64,000 bases of DNA from Caprella mutica (Eukaryota > Arthropoda > Malacostraca > Amphipoda > Caprellidae): assembly GCA_947561585.1 (NCBI GenBank), contig CANNZV010001149.1, forward strand, positions 146,821 through 210,820, written 5' to 3'. Shown here one piece after another: positions 46,089 through 58,479 of this stretch. The stretch's first letter is position 1, and the number at the start of each line of letters is the position of its first letter. The notes under the pieces were generated by a model that was given only the letters and a program-made list of their open reading frames with translations, was not told where the DNA came from and made no database searches. A program made the position numbers and the translations under genes.

Positions 46089-47143
46089 CACTCAGAGAAA
46101 TGCCGATGCACCCAGGTGCATCGAGTTGACTCTGTGGCTTTGTCTCTAAAGCGAGACACTTTGGTGCTGTTCGATGCACTTTAGTGTCTTAGCTATAAGT
46201 TTGTTAAATGATGAGGAAACAAAAAAAGGAGAGAATAATTCACTCATCATTTTAACAAACTTTTATAACTAAGACACTAAAGTGCATCGAACTGATGCAC
46301 TTTAGTTCATCTAAACTATAGTTTGATGCACTAAGGCAGGGGTGGGCAAATGCAGCACTCAGTGCTATTTTGGCACTCAAAACGGCACCACTGCCCACCC
46401 GGGAAACGGTGCGTTATTTTCTTCCAAAGAAAATTAAGAATTTTTAGCCCTGACTGTTCTATAAATTAAAAGGATAATATAGAAGTGCATGGTCAACTAA
46501 TTGAAGAACAGTATATTTGTAATGAATGACCTTGATACTTTGATAGTAAATTTTATCCCTTAATAAGAAATTTTTGTTTATTGTTGCAATAGTGCCGGTG
46601 TCTAATTTATTTACCTCTGTCTCTTTTTATCTAGATCAGTTAAATTTACATCTTTCATACGCTTGTCTAGGGACATTCAAACACTGTAGTAAATATTTAT
46701 GCAATCATTTTTAATTCCCATTTTTAATAAGTTAGGTAAGTAATTTATCCTGTGAATTTATGAGTTATTTATTATTACTTATGCAAGATAGCTTAATTTT
46801 GTTTTTATTATGATATTTTCACATGAAGAAAATTTTTTTATATATCATTTATTAATTCTTTTTAATGCAAATGATAAATCTACTACCAATATTTATGCGC
46901 AAAATATGTACCGTTGTACATGTTCGTACTCCAATTAAATCTACCACCTCATTATATAATTACTCAGTATCCCAGCAATTTAGAAAACGAAAAGAAAATT
47001 GGCACTGACATTCCATCTTTCGGCACTGAAAAACACAATGTGTGCCCACCCCTGCACTAAGGTGTCTCGCTTTAGAGACAAAGCCTTAGGGTGAACTCGA
47101 AACACCTATGTGCATCAGTTCGAGTTGTTTATTTTTCCCAGTG
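46089..47143. mobile_element. Foldback DNA element interrupted by a hAT
   Basis: CACTCAGAGAAAT at the left and (inverted) CACTGGGAAAAAT at the right open long arms. They share GATGCAC, AGGTG, GGCTTTGTCTCTAAAGCGAG and ACAC. Internal palindromes around GTTTGTTAAATGATGAG extend the pairing. The right arm is split by the hAT at 46337-47054, and removing that hAT restores GCACTAAGGTGTCTCG. Confidence 0.8.
46337..47054. mobile_element. hAT MITE with perfect 8-bp TSD
   Basis: It starts CAGGGGTGGGCAAATG and ends GTGTGCCCACCCCTG, with identical flanks CACTAAGG at 46329-46336 and 47055-47062. It is 718 bp and non-coding, with GGCACTCAAAACGGCACC and CGGCACTGAAAAAC subterminal words. Confidence 0.95.
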
Positions 47144-48165
47144 TGTGTTGAATTAAATCATATTTCATATAAAAGAACTTTGAAACTCTCGACATATATG
47201 GTTGTAATGTAGTTTGTGATTGCAGCTAGTTTGTTGCACTGCACACTTCATTATAGTCTAAGTTGATTGCTTTCCATAGCCTATACATTCAGGATTCCTA
47301 AAGCAGCATGCCTCCCAGTCAATGATATGGTAACATTAAAAACAAAACCCTAAATAACTTATCCGCAATTAACAATATTTTTAAAACTATATTCTAAGTG
47401 GTAGTAACCTTTTATTTTTTAACCATAGAGGTGCCACCCGGAATATACTTATAGTGCAGCCAACTAATAAATTTAACTTCATTGACAGGGTGCTAACGCG
47501 CCCCTTACCATGGAAAATGTATTCTAGTGATGAATTTTTCTAATGTAAAATCTACATTTGTTAAATCAGGAGTTGCTATAATTATTTCTTTAAATAATTT
47601 TCTTTGAAGATGAAAGTATCTTTTATAAATAATCACTAAATTACTAATCAGTTCATTTTATATTCCCTGAAATACCTGGTAAAAGATACCTATTTAGTTA
47701 AATAATAATAGGGTTCCCCTTGATTATTGCTTGTTTTCTTCAGTCAAAAGAAAATTTTGAACTATATACTATTGTATATTTGAAGGCATATCTATTAATA
47801 AAAGCTTATGCATCATAGTATTCAGCTTTTAAAGCTTAAAAAACATAATCTGAAACGGGTTTTACAGCCTTATTTTTGGAGCTTATAGAGCATATTTTTA
47901 GAGCTTATAGAGCATATTTTGCAAGGCCTTACAGTCACAGCCCTAGTAATAATCAAGAAATTAAATTAGTTACTTGTTGGTTTAATTAACGATTATAAAT
48001 TATGATTTCATATTAGTTTACATTTAACTAAGTACATAGATGTCTATGTAAGTGAAGTTGAAAATATTACCTTTTTTTATCTTATTCTATATATTAGTTT
48101 AAGCGGCAGTTATACCTATCTTATTATTTCATACATTCATATAAGTAGGTTAAATAAATATTATT
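47144..48165. other. AT-rich DNA with one transposon end
   Basis: TACAGTCACAGCCCTAGTAA at about 47930-47949 is an inverted copy of the TTACTAGGGTTGTGAC terminus at 48165. It is preceded by repeated GAGCTTATAGAGCATATTTT. The other terminus of this copy was not found. Confidence 0.4.
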
Positions 48166-48170
48166 ACTAG

Positions 48171-48416
48171 GGTTGTGACATTATGCATTTGCATATATGC
48201 AGTATATGCACTGGGAAATATACTGCATATGCAACAGGTTTTATGCTTTTTGAGAAAACGAATATGCATTTCAGGAAACGCATATGTTTTGCAGATAAAA
48301 CATATGCACTTAAAGATAATGCATAAAAAAAGGCATATGCATTTGAAACTGAAAGGAAGGCAATATATGCACTTCCAGCATGTTTATATCTGGTGGGAGG
48401 TTGAACAAACACCCTA
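48171..48416. mobile_element. Short MITE with ATGCAT subterminal repeats
   Basis: It begins TAGGGTTGTGACATTATGCA and ends ACAAACACCCTAA. The interior is dense in GCATATGCA words. About 246 bp. Related to the ends at 40151 and 47946. Confidence 0.5.
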
Positions 48417-49260
48417 ATTTATTTGTTATACAAACAGTATACCTTTAGGTGTTCTATCATTTTGTTTACCTAATGAATATGATTTTAAATTTTTGTTCGA
48501 AAATTAAAGAATATTGCTAACTATTTGGTGCCATCAAGCTAAAAGAAACACTCACAGTAATGTAAATAAAGAATAGGATAATAATAGAAACAGATTATAG
48601 ACACAGGTGGTCAGTATGGCAGTAGGACTTTTCCCCGCCGGACTATTCCCCGCCGAATAAAATATCAGTAATTTAGGTTATTAAAGTCTGATTTCGATAA
48701 AACACAAAATTAATTAATTTATCAATTAATTAATTTTGATTCCCGTAATTATGTGCCCATATTGTTCGTTCGATTTTAAGACTGTGCCTTGGTATTTTCG
48801 TATATAATTAGGAGATGCTACAAAGTACGAACATTATTGCAATACTAAGGGTTACCAAGTGTCGCAAGGTACTCTAAGCAGCTTCGATTTGTTCAGTTAT
48901 TTAAACTCTGTAGTTTTCTATATCGTGAATTTATTATTTTATTTTTCAGCTATACATAAAATGGCGATCTATTAACTACTCGTTCAAATTTACGCTTTAA
49001 CAGATCATTAATAAACTTTATTATTATTTTTTAAAATTAATTTATTAATTAACCTCATAATTAATAAACCTATTATAAATTTTTATTACACTAAATATTG
49101 ATCTCTTTTTTTAGTGTCCTATATCTAATATGTTTATTTAATATTTGTACCTTAAAAATCTTACAATGGTTTTTTCCCAACTGTGAATTAATATAAATAT
49201 TGTATTGACGAGTAGATAAAAATAGAAATCAATTTTTTTTATTTTAACAAGTATCCATTC
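48417..49260. other. AT-rich intergenic DNA
   Basis: It contains a tandem pair TTCCCCGCCGGACTA / TTCCCCGCCGAATAA at about 48631-48660. No gene. Confidence 0.45.
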
Positions 49261-49274
49261 TACAACAGTCATGT

Positions 49275-49430
49275 ACCGCTAACGTTAGTGGGAATTTGAT
49301 AATGAAAAACTTCCTCTAACGTTCGAGATGGAATTAAATAATTAAAAAACTTCTTCTAACGCTAGAGGGAATTAACTATAAAAAAATACTTCTAACATTG
49401 GGAGGGAATTATATAATAAAAAAACTTTAA
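49275..49430. repeat. Imperfect tandem repeat, four units of about 38-45 bp
   Basis: Units start CTAACGTTAGTGGGAATT, CTAACGTTCGAGATGGAATT, CTAACGCTAGAGGGAATT and CTAACATTGGGAGGGAATT. Each is followed by an A-rich part ending AAAAACTTCTT. Confidence 0.75.
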
Positions 49431-49507
49431 AATTATGAATACAATATTCATGTTAATTTTAAGTGGAGTACGATAACTTTTTTGGTGGTCACCCTGTATA
49501 ATTTAAG

Positions 49508-49640
49508 CCAATAAAAAGTGGGCAGTTAATCGCGTGATTTCGTCTCCACCAATGAGAGAGCAGATTTGAATGCCACCAAGCGTGCCTTGATCAGTGCCAG
49601 CTTGGTATATAAGTGGCTGTACGCGCCAATTTGATTCACA
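49508..49640 (+). promoter_or_regulatory. TATA/CCAAT promoter
   Basis: CCAAT boxes lie at 49508, 49549 (CCACCAAT) and 49626, and the TATA box GGTATATAAG at about 49604-49613. A start site is expected near 49636 (TTCACAG). The region is GC-richer than its surroundings and precedes the ATG at 49704. The same arrangement recurs at 61647-61730. Confidence 0.65.
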
Positions 49641-49703
49641 GCAGTTTGGAAAACGGGAAGCGAAACTTTCATAATTAGTGATTTCGAAATTTAAATTTTC
49701 GTC

Positions 49704-52700
49704 ATGACGTCAAGAGGAAAGATGCTGCTGAAAAAAAGTTTGGAGTACAGCAAACAAAAATTGGATTTAGCAGGTTAGTTATTTAATTACCTAACTAGGT
49801 ACCTAGTAGATCATGTCATAGATATGAGCACATATACCTGGTCTATGTAGATACATAGGTATAGCCTCCCTAAATTCCAACTATGAACACCAGCATCAGA
49901 ATATGGCATTTATGATCGAATATTCAAATGAAGAAGACAATAACAATTTTTGGTACCTAATGTAGGTTAGTCCTGATAATTCAGGACTTACCCTAGATTT
50001 ATCTACCATAGATTACTATTTATTAGTCATGTAACTCTTGTGTTAATTATTCATCTCATGTTTGATGTTAAATTATCAGAGGTGGCTTGAGAACGGAGTC
50101 TTCTTAGTTGGGTCTCTCCATCATAGCAAATTCTATCTCGGCACCAATTATTCAATAGAAATAGATTCAGATCTATCTAATTAATTACCTAACTTTCTTG
50201 TGCTCATGTCATCTCATGCTAAGGCAAGCCTCCACCATCTATATTTCTTCAATAATAAATCTGTGGAAATAGAAAATATTTCAAAGTCTAAATAGGTAGG
50301 TTTCAGAGAATAAAATATAGAATGGGAATGCAGGTAAAACTCATTACCATAGTGAGAAAAATATTTGTAACCTAGGTAAGCTACTTTGTAAAAAAATGTA
50401 TTTGTAAACTACAAATGTACTTTGTGTACTTGGTAAAAAAATCTTAAATTTCAGGAATAAAGTAGATAACTACATAACTTGTGAACCCCCTATCTAATTT
50501 CAAAAGTTGAGCTATTTTAAGTCGTTATTCACTTGTGTCAACGCACTAAATAACAAATATACAATTTCTTCAGAATTGTCTAGTTATAAGCAATTAGTCA
50601 ATGAAATTTCTCAAGAGCGAATAGCTAAGTTTAAGGTGATTGGTAAATAATATATATAATCTCTTTTCTATAATATTTCAACAAGTAGAATGCAACTTTG
50701 TGGGAAGAAATTTGCTTAAATATACATTCCATTTACAATTAGTAACACAACTATATTTCATGTAAACTTCCATAAATTAAATTGAAAAAAATACTAGCTT
50801 TTTGAATTAGTTTCTCAGTAATAGGTTACGCAAGAATATATTACTATTTAGCAAACAATTAAGAAGTGATCCTTGGATATATGCTCCCCTTCTCTTCTAG
50901 TTCAGTGAGCTAGAGCCTTGATCCTTCAGTACTCAGTCCAATCATAGGACCCAATAGAGATTTCTGTTGATGAAATAAGAAAAATTAATAAATAATCAAC
51001 AATATTACAATATAAAAATCTTTAGAAAGTAGATACATTTGTAAATTGTAGTTTTCAGAATGTTTCTCAGTAGACCAGTCCAATAATATATTGAGACCTT
51101 AAAATCAACAAAATAATTAAATTAATTAGGATGATGAACAAACTGATTTGATTCATGAATGAAATTATACTATCCAAATATTTATAAAGAATAAACAATC
51201 TTCTCAATTCTCAAATGGATATGATATGAATTAAAATATATAAAAAGCTACACCGAAATGAGCTTCTGTCAATTAAAATTACATTTCAATAGAAGCCATC
51301 AATAGATAAAAGATTGAAATATTCAGGAGAGCATTTAGGTATAGGTAGCCATAAGCCAGATGCTACCAAAAAATATGTTAAGGCTAGTTTAGAAAAATAT
51401 TACATTTGTATGAGCATCTTTGAGTGGTATTGCAATTATTGCTTATTGTAACTAGCTTAGTAGCTATCAGCAATAAACATAAAGTAATTAAAGAGTCTCA
51501 TTGGAAAATTTCTATTTTGTGATAAAAATTGTTCATAAAGTTTCTAACTGCTCTCCAGCTGAAGAAAACAATCTTACATGATCAAATTATTAAAAATAAC
51601 ATAGTAAGAGAGTTGGAATCATATATTTCTTGCCATGAGACTATCTATCTTTCAATAATTTTCTCACACAGCCCCCTTGCTTTTCACAGGCACTCCGAGA
51701 AAATTATAATACATTATAATACAAAATTATAATACATGAAAGTTTTAATTATAAAAATCTTAAAAAGATTAGAAATTAAAAATATGCAACTAAATTCGAT
51801 GCGGTTTGCAGCAAAATGATAAGAAACATTAGCGTTGTTGAATAAGGCAATAAAAATATTTGCTTGGAGGAGACCTTTAATAGTTTTGGAATTACGAAAA
51901 TTAGGATTATGAAATCATAGAAAAATTATTTTAAATTATAATTTTTCATTGTAATAGCATCCGGATGGGATGAAGTATCGGTATCAGAAGTATCGGCAAT
52001 TTTTCTGGTAACGTTACTCAGTATTAAAATTTTTTGTCGATACAAATAATGTTTTTAAAAAATATATATAGTTTATTATCTCTATTTTTTATCTATTACA
52101 ATGAATAATTTTACTTTAAATTGATGTAACAATGATTTCATATAGATATGTAATCTTTATTGTCAAAATTATTAATCTCATTTGAATAAACAAAGTATTG
52201 GTATTTGCATCAGTATCAATGAAAATCTAGGTTTTGGTATCAGTATCAATGAAAATCTAGGTATTGGTATCAGTATCAATGAAAATCTAGGTATTGGTAT
52301 CAGTATCAATGAAAATCTAGGTATTGGTATCAGTATTGAAAATTTTGATATTGTCCCATTCCTAATATATGATTATATCTTTTATTTTTTTAAATTAGTG
52401 GTATCGGAAAAAAATTACCACTTTTTTCGATACCGAGTAATGATACCAAACACTCGCAGATACAGATACCAAACACTCGCAGATACAGATACCAAACACT
52501 CGCAGATACAGATACCAAACACTCGCAGATACAGATACCAAACACTCGCAGATACAGATACCAAACACTCGCAGATACAGATACCAAACACTCGCAGATA
52601 CAGATACCAAACACTTGCAGATACAGATACCAAACACTTGCAGATACAGATACCAAACACTCGCAGATACAGATACCAAACACTCGCAGATACAGATACC

Positions 52701-53412
52701 AAACACTCGCAGATACAGATACCAAACACTCGCAGATACAGATACCAAACACTCGCAGATACAGATACCAAACACTCGCAGATACAGATACCAAACACTC
52801 GCAGATACAGATACCAAACACTCGCAGATGCAGATACCAAACACTCGCAGATGCAGATACCAAACACTCGCAGATGCAGATACCAAACACTCGCAGATGC
52901 AGATACCAAACACTCGCAGATGCAGATACCAAACACTCGCAGATGCAGATACCAAACACTCGCAGATGCAGATACCAAACACTCGCAGATGCAGATACTT
53001 TGTCCAATCCCTAATTTGAAAATCATTATAACTGTATATAATATAAAAGAAGCTAGAGAGTTGTGAAAGTGTTAGTACAGGCTTCAAGCTAATTCCAACT
53101 TTACACACTTAACATCAAAATGGATGACAACATTCAACACACATAATTTATCTATCACGCCGATTGCTATTTTATTATAAACTACCCACCATGTTTCAGA
53201 TGTTGTCAAAATGTAAGACAAAAGTTGACAATTATTTTTTTAGTTTTTACTCCCAAGTTCCTAATGACCATGTTTTAGAAGCTGAAAAATGTAAGACAAT
53301 TCTGAACAAAATTCTGCAATTTTATGAGGAGAGGATTTCAAATTCAAATATAACATGGATTTATGAGTTTACTTGTGGTTCTAGAAATTGTAAGCAAATT
53401 AATTGCCTTTAA
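49704..53412 (+). CDS. Candidate small four-exon gene, unknown protein
   Basis: Not recognised. Exons are 49704-49773, 50574-50635, 51559-51603 and 53200-53412 (stop TAA). They sum to 390 nt, 129 residues, with matching phases throughout. Splice sites are donors GTTAGT, GTGATT and GTAAGA and acceptors TTTCTTCAG, GCTCTCCAG and ATGTTTCAG. The protein starts MTSRGKMLLKK, is rich in Lys/Glu/Leu/Ile and probably helical (QLVNEISQERIAKFK). It ends in a Cys-containing tail with a repeated EKCKT / SKCKT motif and TCGSRNCK. No signal peptide or membrane segment is evident. It lies directly behind a TATA/CCAAT promoter. Intron 3 holds a hAT-like element (51960-53014), and an ATTAAA follows at 53620. 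Exons 2 and 3 are short, so their choice is an inference; extra or alternative exons are possible. Confidence 0.45.
52195..52345. repeat. 30-bp tandem repeat, about 4.5 copies
   Basis: Unit contains TTGGTATCAGTATCAATGAA and AATCTAGGTA. It lies inside the hAT-like element and shares the GTATC word of its subterminal region. Confidence 0.9.
52440..52998. repeat. 23-bp minisatellite, about 24 copies
   Basis: Unit GATACCAAACACTCGCAGAT plus ACA. The last eight or so units carry GATGCA instead of GATACA, so the array has two homogeneous blocks. The 23-bp period leaves all frames open in 69-bp cycles, giving spurious long frames on both strands. Confidence 0.95.
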
Positions 53413-53769
53413 CCAACAACATACCCTTAACATGTAAGCCATTTTTCAAAGTAGGTTTATATTTAGACGTATAGTAAAAATGTCACTAGAGCAGTGCAAA
53501 ACTGAATCTATATCACCATATTTAAGATATCTATAGAGAAAAACTTGACCAATAGGTGAAGTTTTTCATTTGTTGATCATTAGAACTTGTTAAGAACCAA
53601 AGACTGTTAATACCTATATATTAAATCAATATTTATTGTCTAAACACTCAAATGACAATAGTACGGATTTGTCAAAGTATCGTATCAGCAATTTTTCTAG
53701 TATCTGTACTTTATCAACAAAAAGTACTTAAATCCTAATTTAAAATTCCAAAATTAATAATCTAACCAT
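53413..53769. other. Probable 3' flank of the candidate small gene
   Basis: ATTAAA at 53620 could serve as a polyadenylation signal. AGTATCGTATCAGCAATTTT at about 53675 echoes the hAT-like subterminal sequence. Confidence 0.35.
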
Positions 53770-53881
53770 CAAGTAGGGATGGGACAATAGCCAAATTTTC
53801 AAGAGATACCATCACGATACCATTGGCAATAGTATCGGGATGGTACCTGTGAAAATATGGATATCATCCCATCCCTACTTG
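53770..53881. mobile_element. About 110-bp palindromic MITE
   Basis: CAAGTAGGGATGGGACAATA is mirrored by ATATCATCCCATCCCTACTTG-type sequence at the other end. GATACC/GGTACC words lie inside. Same TIR type as 51960 and 58849. Confidence 0.7.
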
Positions 53882-53929
53882 AAAGCACTGATAAAATTAA
53901 CATGAAACTGCATTTTGGAGTGTCAGTTA

Positions 53930-54648
53930 TGGAGTCAGTAAAATTCTAAATAGTGGAGTCTGAGGAAATAAAGCATGTCTTCTCTCGCCATTTTAGAAAC
54001 GAGTTTATGACAGCTGTTTTGAGCCCATCAATTGCAAATGGCAAGATGTATCTAATTTTCTCCCATGCTTCAATGTTATTTAGGAGACTTTTTTTCATAA
54101 TTTGATCATTTTGGCTATTTTTGGAGCTGGAGAGACAAATGGAGAGTTTAGCCATACTATTTTACTGGCTGGAGTCATAGTTGGAGTCTATAATACTCAA
54201 AATGAAGGAGACTGAGTTTTACATTTTATGTACAGACTTGCCACACTAAATTTCTAAAATATGATTATGAACCAGTAACTTTATCACTCAACCCTCTGCA
54301 GAATATGGAACATTTTAACGAGACTACACTGAGGGAGATTTTTAAAATAATTCCTATGTTACCATAAATTTAGCTGAGGAGATTTTGTAAGTAATTCCTG
54401 TTAGGAAACAGTTTGATTTATCATTATCAATTTGTCAAACATTATCATAATTATGCACAAAGTTGCTAATATATTGGCAACTTTTGAGGAATGAAATAAG
54501 TTTAAGAAACTATAAATAACTAATTAAATAGCTGTGAATGATGCACATGCTTCAGAGATGAACCTGATGAAGTTATCTGAGTTTCAACTGTAAATTCTTT
54601 AAAGTAAAATATCTACCTTAAAAAAAGTTAAATCTTAAATGTGGCGAT
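53930..54648 (+). repeat. Diverged direct repeat, copy 1
   Basis: Shares ordered blocks with 60270-61040: CTCGCCATTTTA, TTTTGAGCCCATCAATTGC, AATGTTATTTA, ATAATTTGATCATTTTGG, ATTGGCAACTTTTG, AATAAGTTT and TAAATGTGGCGA. Confidence 0.6.
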
Positions 54649-54649
54649 C

Positions 54650-54885
54650 TAGTACAGATGGGACAATAAATTTTCATCGATACCCATACCATTCCTATAC
54701 CTCAGTTTTTCACCGATATTCGTGATTATTTAAATGAGATGAATAATTGAAATTTTGAAAATTAGGATTACCTATTTATATGAAATCACTATTAAAAAAA
54801 TTGAGTTAAAAATTTTCATTGTAATAATTAAATAATAGATATCTAATAATTAACATAAAAAATAAGATTAGACACTTATTTTATT
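54650..54885 (+). mobile_element. hAT-like element, truncated copy
   Basis: It begins TAGTACAGATGGGACAA, then CATCGATACCCATACC and TCAGTTTTTCACCGATA. Then comes GAAAATTAGGATTACCTATTTATATGAAATCA-type interior shared with 58640-58700. The copy stops at about 54885, where LTR-element-like DNA begins. Confidence 0.6.
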
Positions 54886-57800
54886 CCGGAAAAATTGCAG
54901 ACACCAACTAAAGTTTCGTGAAGTAACAACGATAGTACTTGTGATAAAACGAGAAGATTTTTAACACGTTGAAGGTGTGAATACTATTTGACAATTTTAG
55001 TGTGAAATTTAAGTATAAAAGTTAAATAAGAACAGTGACAGTAACCAGGTCACCAGTAACTGCATGGTAGTCATATACCCAGTTAGAAATTCTACACAGA
55101 CGAACTAGAAGAGGAGCTGAGGAGGAATAAAAAAGATAAGTCATCCATTACTTTTTGATATTATTAAATTATTAATTTTCCCAGTGCAGACGATTATCTT
55201 ATTAGTAGAATATAATCAGTATAATTTTTTTTTCCAAACGATTGATAAAATAAGTCATAGGTAAAGTAGGATATGTGGCGATTTTTTTTTATGAAAAAAT
55301 AATATATGATAATCACTAATCTTTTGTTATTCAAAAAGAAAGGGGAGAGAGAGAGAGAGTTCTTGAAGTTTAAATGTGTTGTTAGGAGGAAAATTTATAG
55401 CAATTAAGTATGAGTTAAATAAGAATATGGCAACTGTCAGTTTGACTCAATTTGGAAAGAAACCAGTAAGTAGGTATAAAGGAGACGGGAAAAAGAAAAA
55501 AAGTAAAATGTTTAACTGAATGATTAGACGGTGGTTATTTGTGAAACTCCGTGCATGTCCACGTTAAAATTAGGGTTAAATGAAATTTTCGGTAAGCTGA
55601 AACCGTATAGTAGTTAGTGGTAAGCTGAAACCATGGAGAAAGTTAATTTTTCTCAGGTAGGTTTTCGGTAAGCTGAAACCGTATAGTAGTTAGTGGTAAA
55701 CTGAAACCATGGAGAAAGTTGATTTTCTCAGGAAAGTTTTCGGTAGAACTGAAACCGTAACGTATAGTTCGTGGAAAAGCTGAAACCACAGAATCAGAGA
55801 AAGTTTGATTTTCTCAAATGAGTTATAGCGGTATGTGAAACCGTAAAGTGAATTAATGAGGTTCGATAAAAGGTCGAACAAGTTATTTAAAGAATGTTAT
55901 GAGTAACCAGTGTGATGTGGGTTAAGGGTTAATAACAATAACGCAAAAAGTGCGATTAAAGAAACTACTATGACACTGAGTAGTGCAGTAGAGATGAATG
56001 CATATGATTAGTAAAGTCAGTGTATCTCCTGTACCAGTGTGTAGAATAGTATAGATTGCTATTTTAAAAGATTAAATGTTGCTAGTGACGGATTTGATGC
56101 CATCATGTATTAATTTATCTTGCGAAAAAGCAGTCATCATCTAGGAGTTTTCAGACAGCAGACATTGTTGACAGTTCAAAATGTCTGAGTCGGTTAATAA
56201 ATAGACATCCGGTGATCCAAGTAAGTATCACGGTGTAAGAACATGAATGCGAGAAGTAAGAATGGGTCAGCATAAAAAATAAAAGCAGACACGGATACAC
56301 GAAAGGAAATGTGTGTGGAATAAAATAATATCACAATGCAAAGAGTGATAGTTGTTTTATTCAGTTTATAGGATAATAAAGTATTGCAACGATCAGCAAT
56401 ATTAATGAGACATTAATCAGGAAAAATGATGAGATTATAAATTAACTTACGTCTATATTTAAAATATTTATGATTTTAATATTATGAATTCGCAAAGAAA
56501 ATGAAATTAATACTGAAGAGTGAATTTGAAAATAAGTAATCACAATGGGTGATTAATAAATTATAATACAAAATATTTATGCCAGGGGTCACAAATGCTA
56601 ATATTTTCTCTGTTTACAGAATTAAAAAAACGAAGAAAGAAGAACGGACAGCAAAAGAACCATTACAGTGTTGGAGAAAGATGGAGAACGAAGATACAAC
56701 AGTTGCTGATCAAGTCATGCACGTAACGCTAGGAAGGACACCTACCACATCGAAGGAGTCAAGAAAAAAAAAGAACCACAAATCCACACAACCACATGAA
56801 ACCACATATAAGTTATCAAGAACTTTTATAGCTTTTTAATGATCAGCAGATTAATCTTTGAATCGTAACAAAAACTACCGACACAGCATTTAATTATTAT
56901 TTTAATTGATGACTCAGCTTGTTTACGCAGTCTATTATAGGTGAGCATCTGAATTGAATACAGATGAATTAATATTCATACTGTGAATATTTAGAAGTGA
57001 ATATTTAAAAGTGAATATTTAAAAATAAATATTTTTAAATTTTGAAATACTAATTAGATTTTGATGATTAGAAAATTTTAGAGTCAGAATAAATTATAAA
57101 ACTTTAAATTTTTCTGAAGAATGAATTTAATAGTAAATTTTATTCAATAAAATAATTAAAAAATATAAATTCTATTTTTTAACGGATGGATGTTAATTTT
57201 AATTGCACGATTGTTGAATCAATGTTAATTTTATGAATATTTTAGAGAGGTCAGTGAACCCATTATGATAATTATATTGAAAAAACAATATTTTATGAAG
57301 TATCTATGAAATTATAATTGCTTTTAAAAATAAAACGACACAGAATTTGAATGAAATTAAGGAATTTCATATAATGTTTATGATGTAATATGTTTATTAA
57401 AAATAATTTTCTTAACAAATTTATAATCATGTCAGAAAACGTCAAAATTGTTAATTTACGAATAATTAAGGTACTTTGTTTAATTTTAGTGTGACACTTA
57501 ATATTTGTTTGGAAAGTAAAATAATTTTATTAAACCTAACGTAAAAAAAAAATGAATTGAATGTTTGTTTGAATCAATTTAAATTTTACAAGTTAAATTG
57601 AAATAATTTTTTTGATGGTTTAAAGCAAAAATGTCACAATATGTTAAGTTCAGTTTTGATGTGTATTCATACTATTTTTGATGTTAAATGTAAGTTTGAA
57701 ATATTTTATATACATAGTATAATTTCTTTTTTTGGATTTCTGAAGACTCTATTTAATATCGACATTCAGAAAAAAAGAGGGGAAGAAACGAATTATTATT

Positions 57801-58016
57801 AAATGAATGTTTAAAATTCTTGCAGTTATAGGTTAGATGTGTATGATTGTTCAATTTGAATTTTAGAATTTTTCAATTTGAGTTTTAATGTTTTGAATTT
57901 TAGGATTGATTAAAATGGGATTTATGTTTTTAAATTTTAGAATTGTTTAATTGAAAATGAAGTTTTGAAATAAATATTTTAAAAATCATTTTCAATTTAA
58001 ATGGAAGGGGGAGATA
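54886..58016 (+). mobile_element. Non-coding internal region of an LTR-element relic
   Basis: AT-rich, without pol motifs, ending in the purine tract AATGGAAGGGGGAGA just before a putative LTR. An open frame of 86 codons (56579-56839, Lys/Thr-rich) has no recognisable domain. It contains the tandem GCTGAAACC repeats at 55575-55850 and a (GA)n run near 55346. Either a large non-autonomous LTR element or a decayed gypsy copy. The 5' LTR was not found. Confidence 0.45.
55575..55850. repeat. Imperfect tandem repeats with GGTAAGCTGAAACC
   Basis: TTTTCGGTAAGCTGAAACCG and GTGGTAAGCTGAAACCATGG alternate with GAGAAAGTTGATTTTCTCAG. There are about four roughly 55-95-bp higher units with growing divergence. 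Confidence 0.8.
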
Positions 58017-58471
58017 TGTGATGTAATGATTTGATATAGTTAGTACGTCATTAGTATGTCACTATAAATGTAAGCTTTGTAGAATGAATGAGTTAATTCG
58101 TAGGTAGACAGCGAGTTACCGATCTGCTCTCGCGAGATACACACCTTATCTCCAGTCTTAGTTATTGAGACATTAACTTGTGAGCGTTCTAGTGGAGATA
58201 CTCTTTGTAATAACCTTTGCTTGACTAATGAATATATTCTCTTTAAGTGTTAATTACATTACCATTATTACCCTAAATACAGTTAAGCTTGGACCAGAGG
58301 CCTGAGGTCGGAACCATATTGGCAAGGTGGTTCTAGGGCATGGTAACATGAGTATTTAGTAGAAAGAGATATATTGAGAAAAAGGAATCTGAAAATACTA
58401 TATAGAGTAAGATTCTATCACACGTAACCCATATAGTGAAACGTTATAAGGAATAAACTGATAACGTCACA
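58017..58471 (+). repeat. Putative gypsy-like LTR
   Basis: It starts TGTGATGTAATG after a purine tract and ends ATAACGTCACA, an imperfect TGTGAYG/CGTCACA terminal pair. It has a TATA box (TATAAATG, 58063) and AATAAA at 58452, in the order expected for an LTR promoter and polyadenylation signal. No second LTR is present in the window. Confidence 0.55.
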
Positions 58472-58479
58472 ATACTGAG

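Larger units (their letters stand above)
51960..53014. mobile_element. hAT-like non-autonomous element with two minisatellites
   Basis: The left end CCGGATGGGATGAAGTATCG and the right end (inverted) TTAGGGATTGGACAAAGTATC form a loose TIR of the GGGATGGGACAA type. The interior from 52080 to 52195 is the inverse of 58600-58740, so these are copies of one family in opposite orientation. No clear target duplication. Confidence 0.65.

Noticed and set aside
52182..53108. Long open frames across the 23-bp repeats
   Set aside because: Overlapping frames on both strands with 23-residue periodicity. Repeat artefact inside a transposon.
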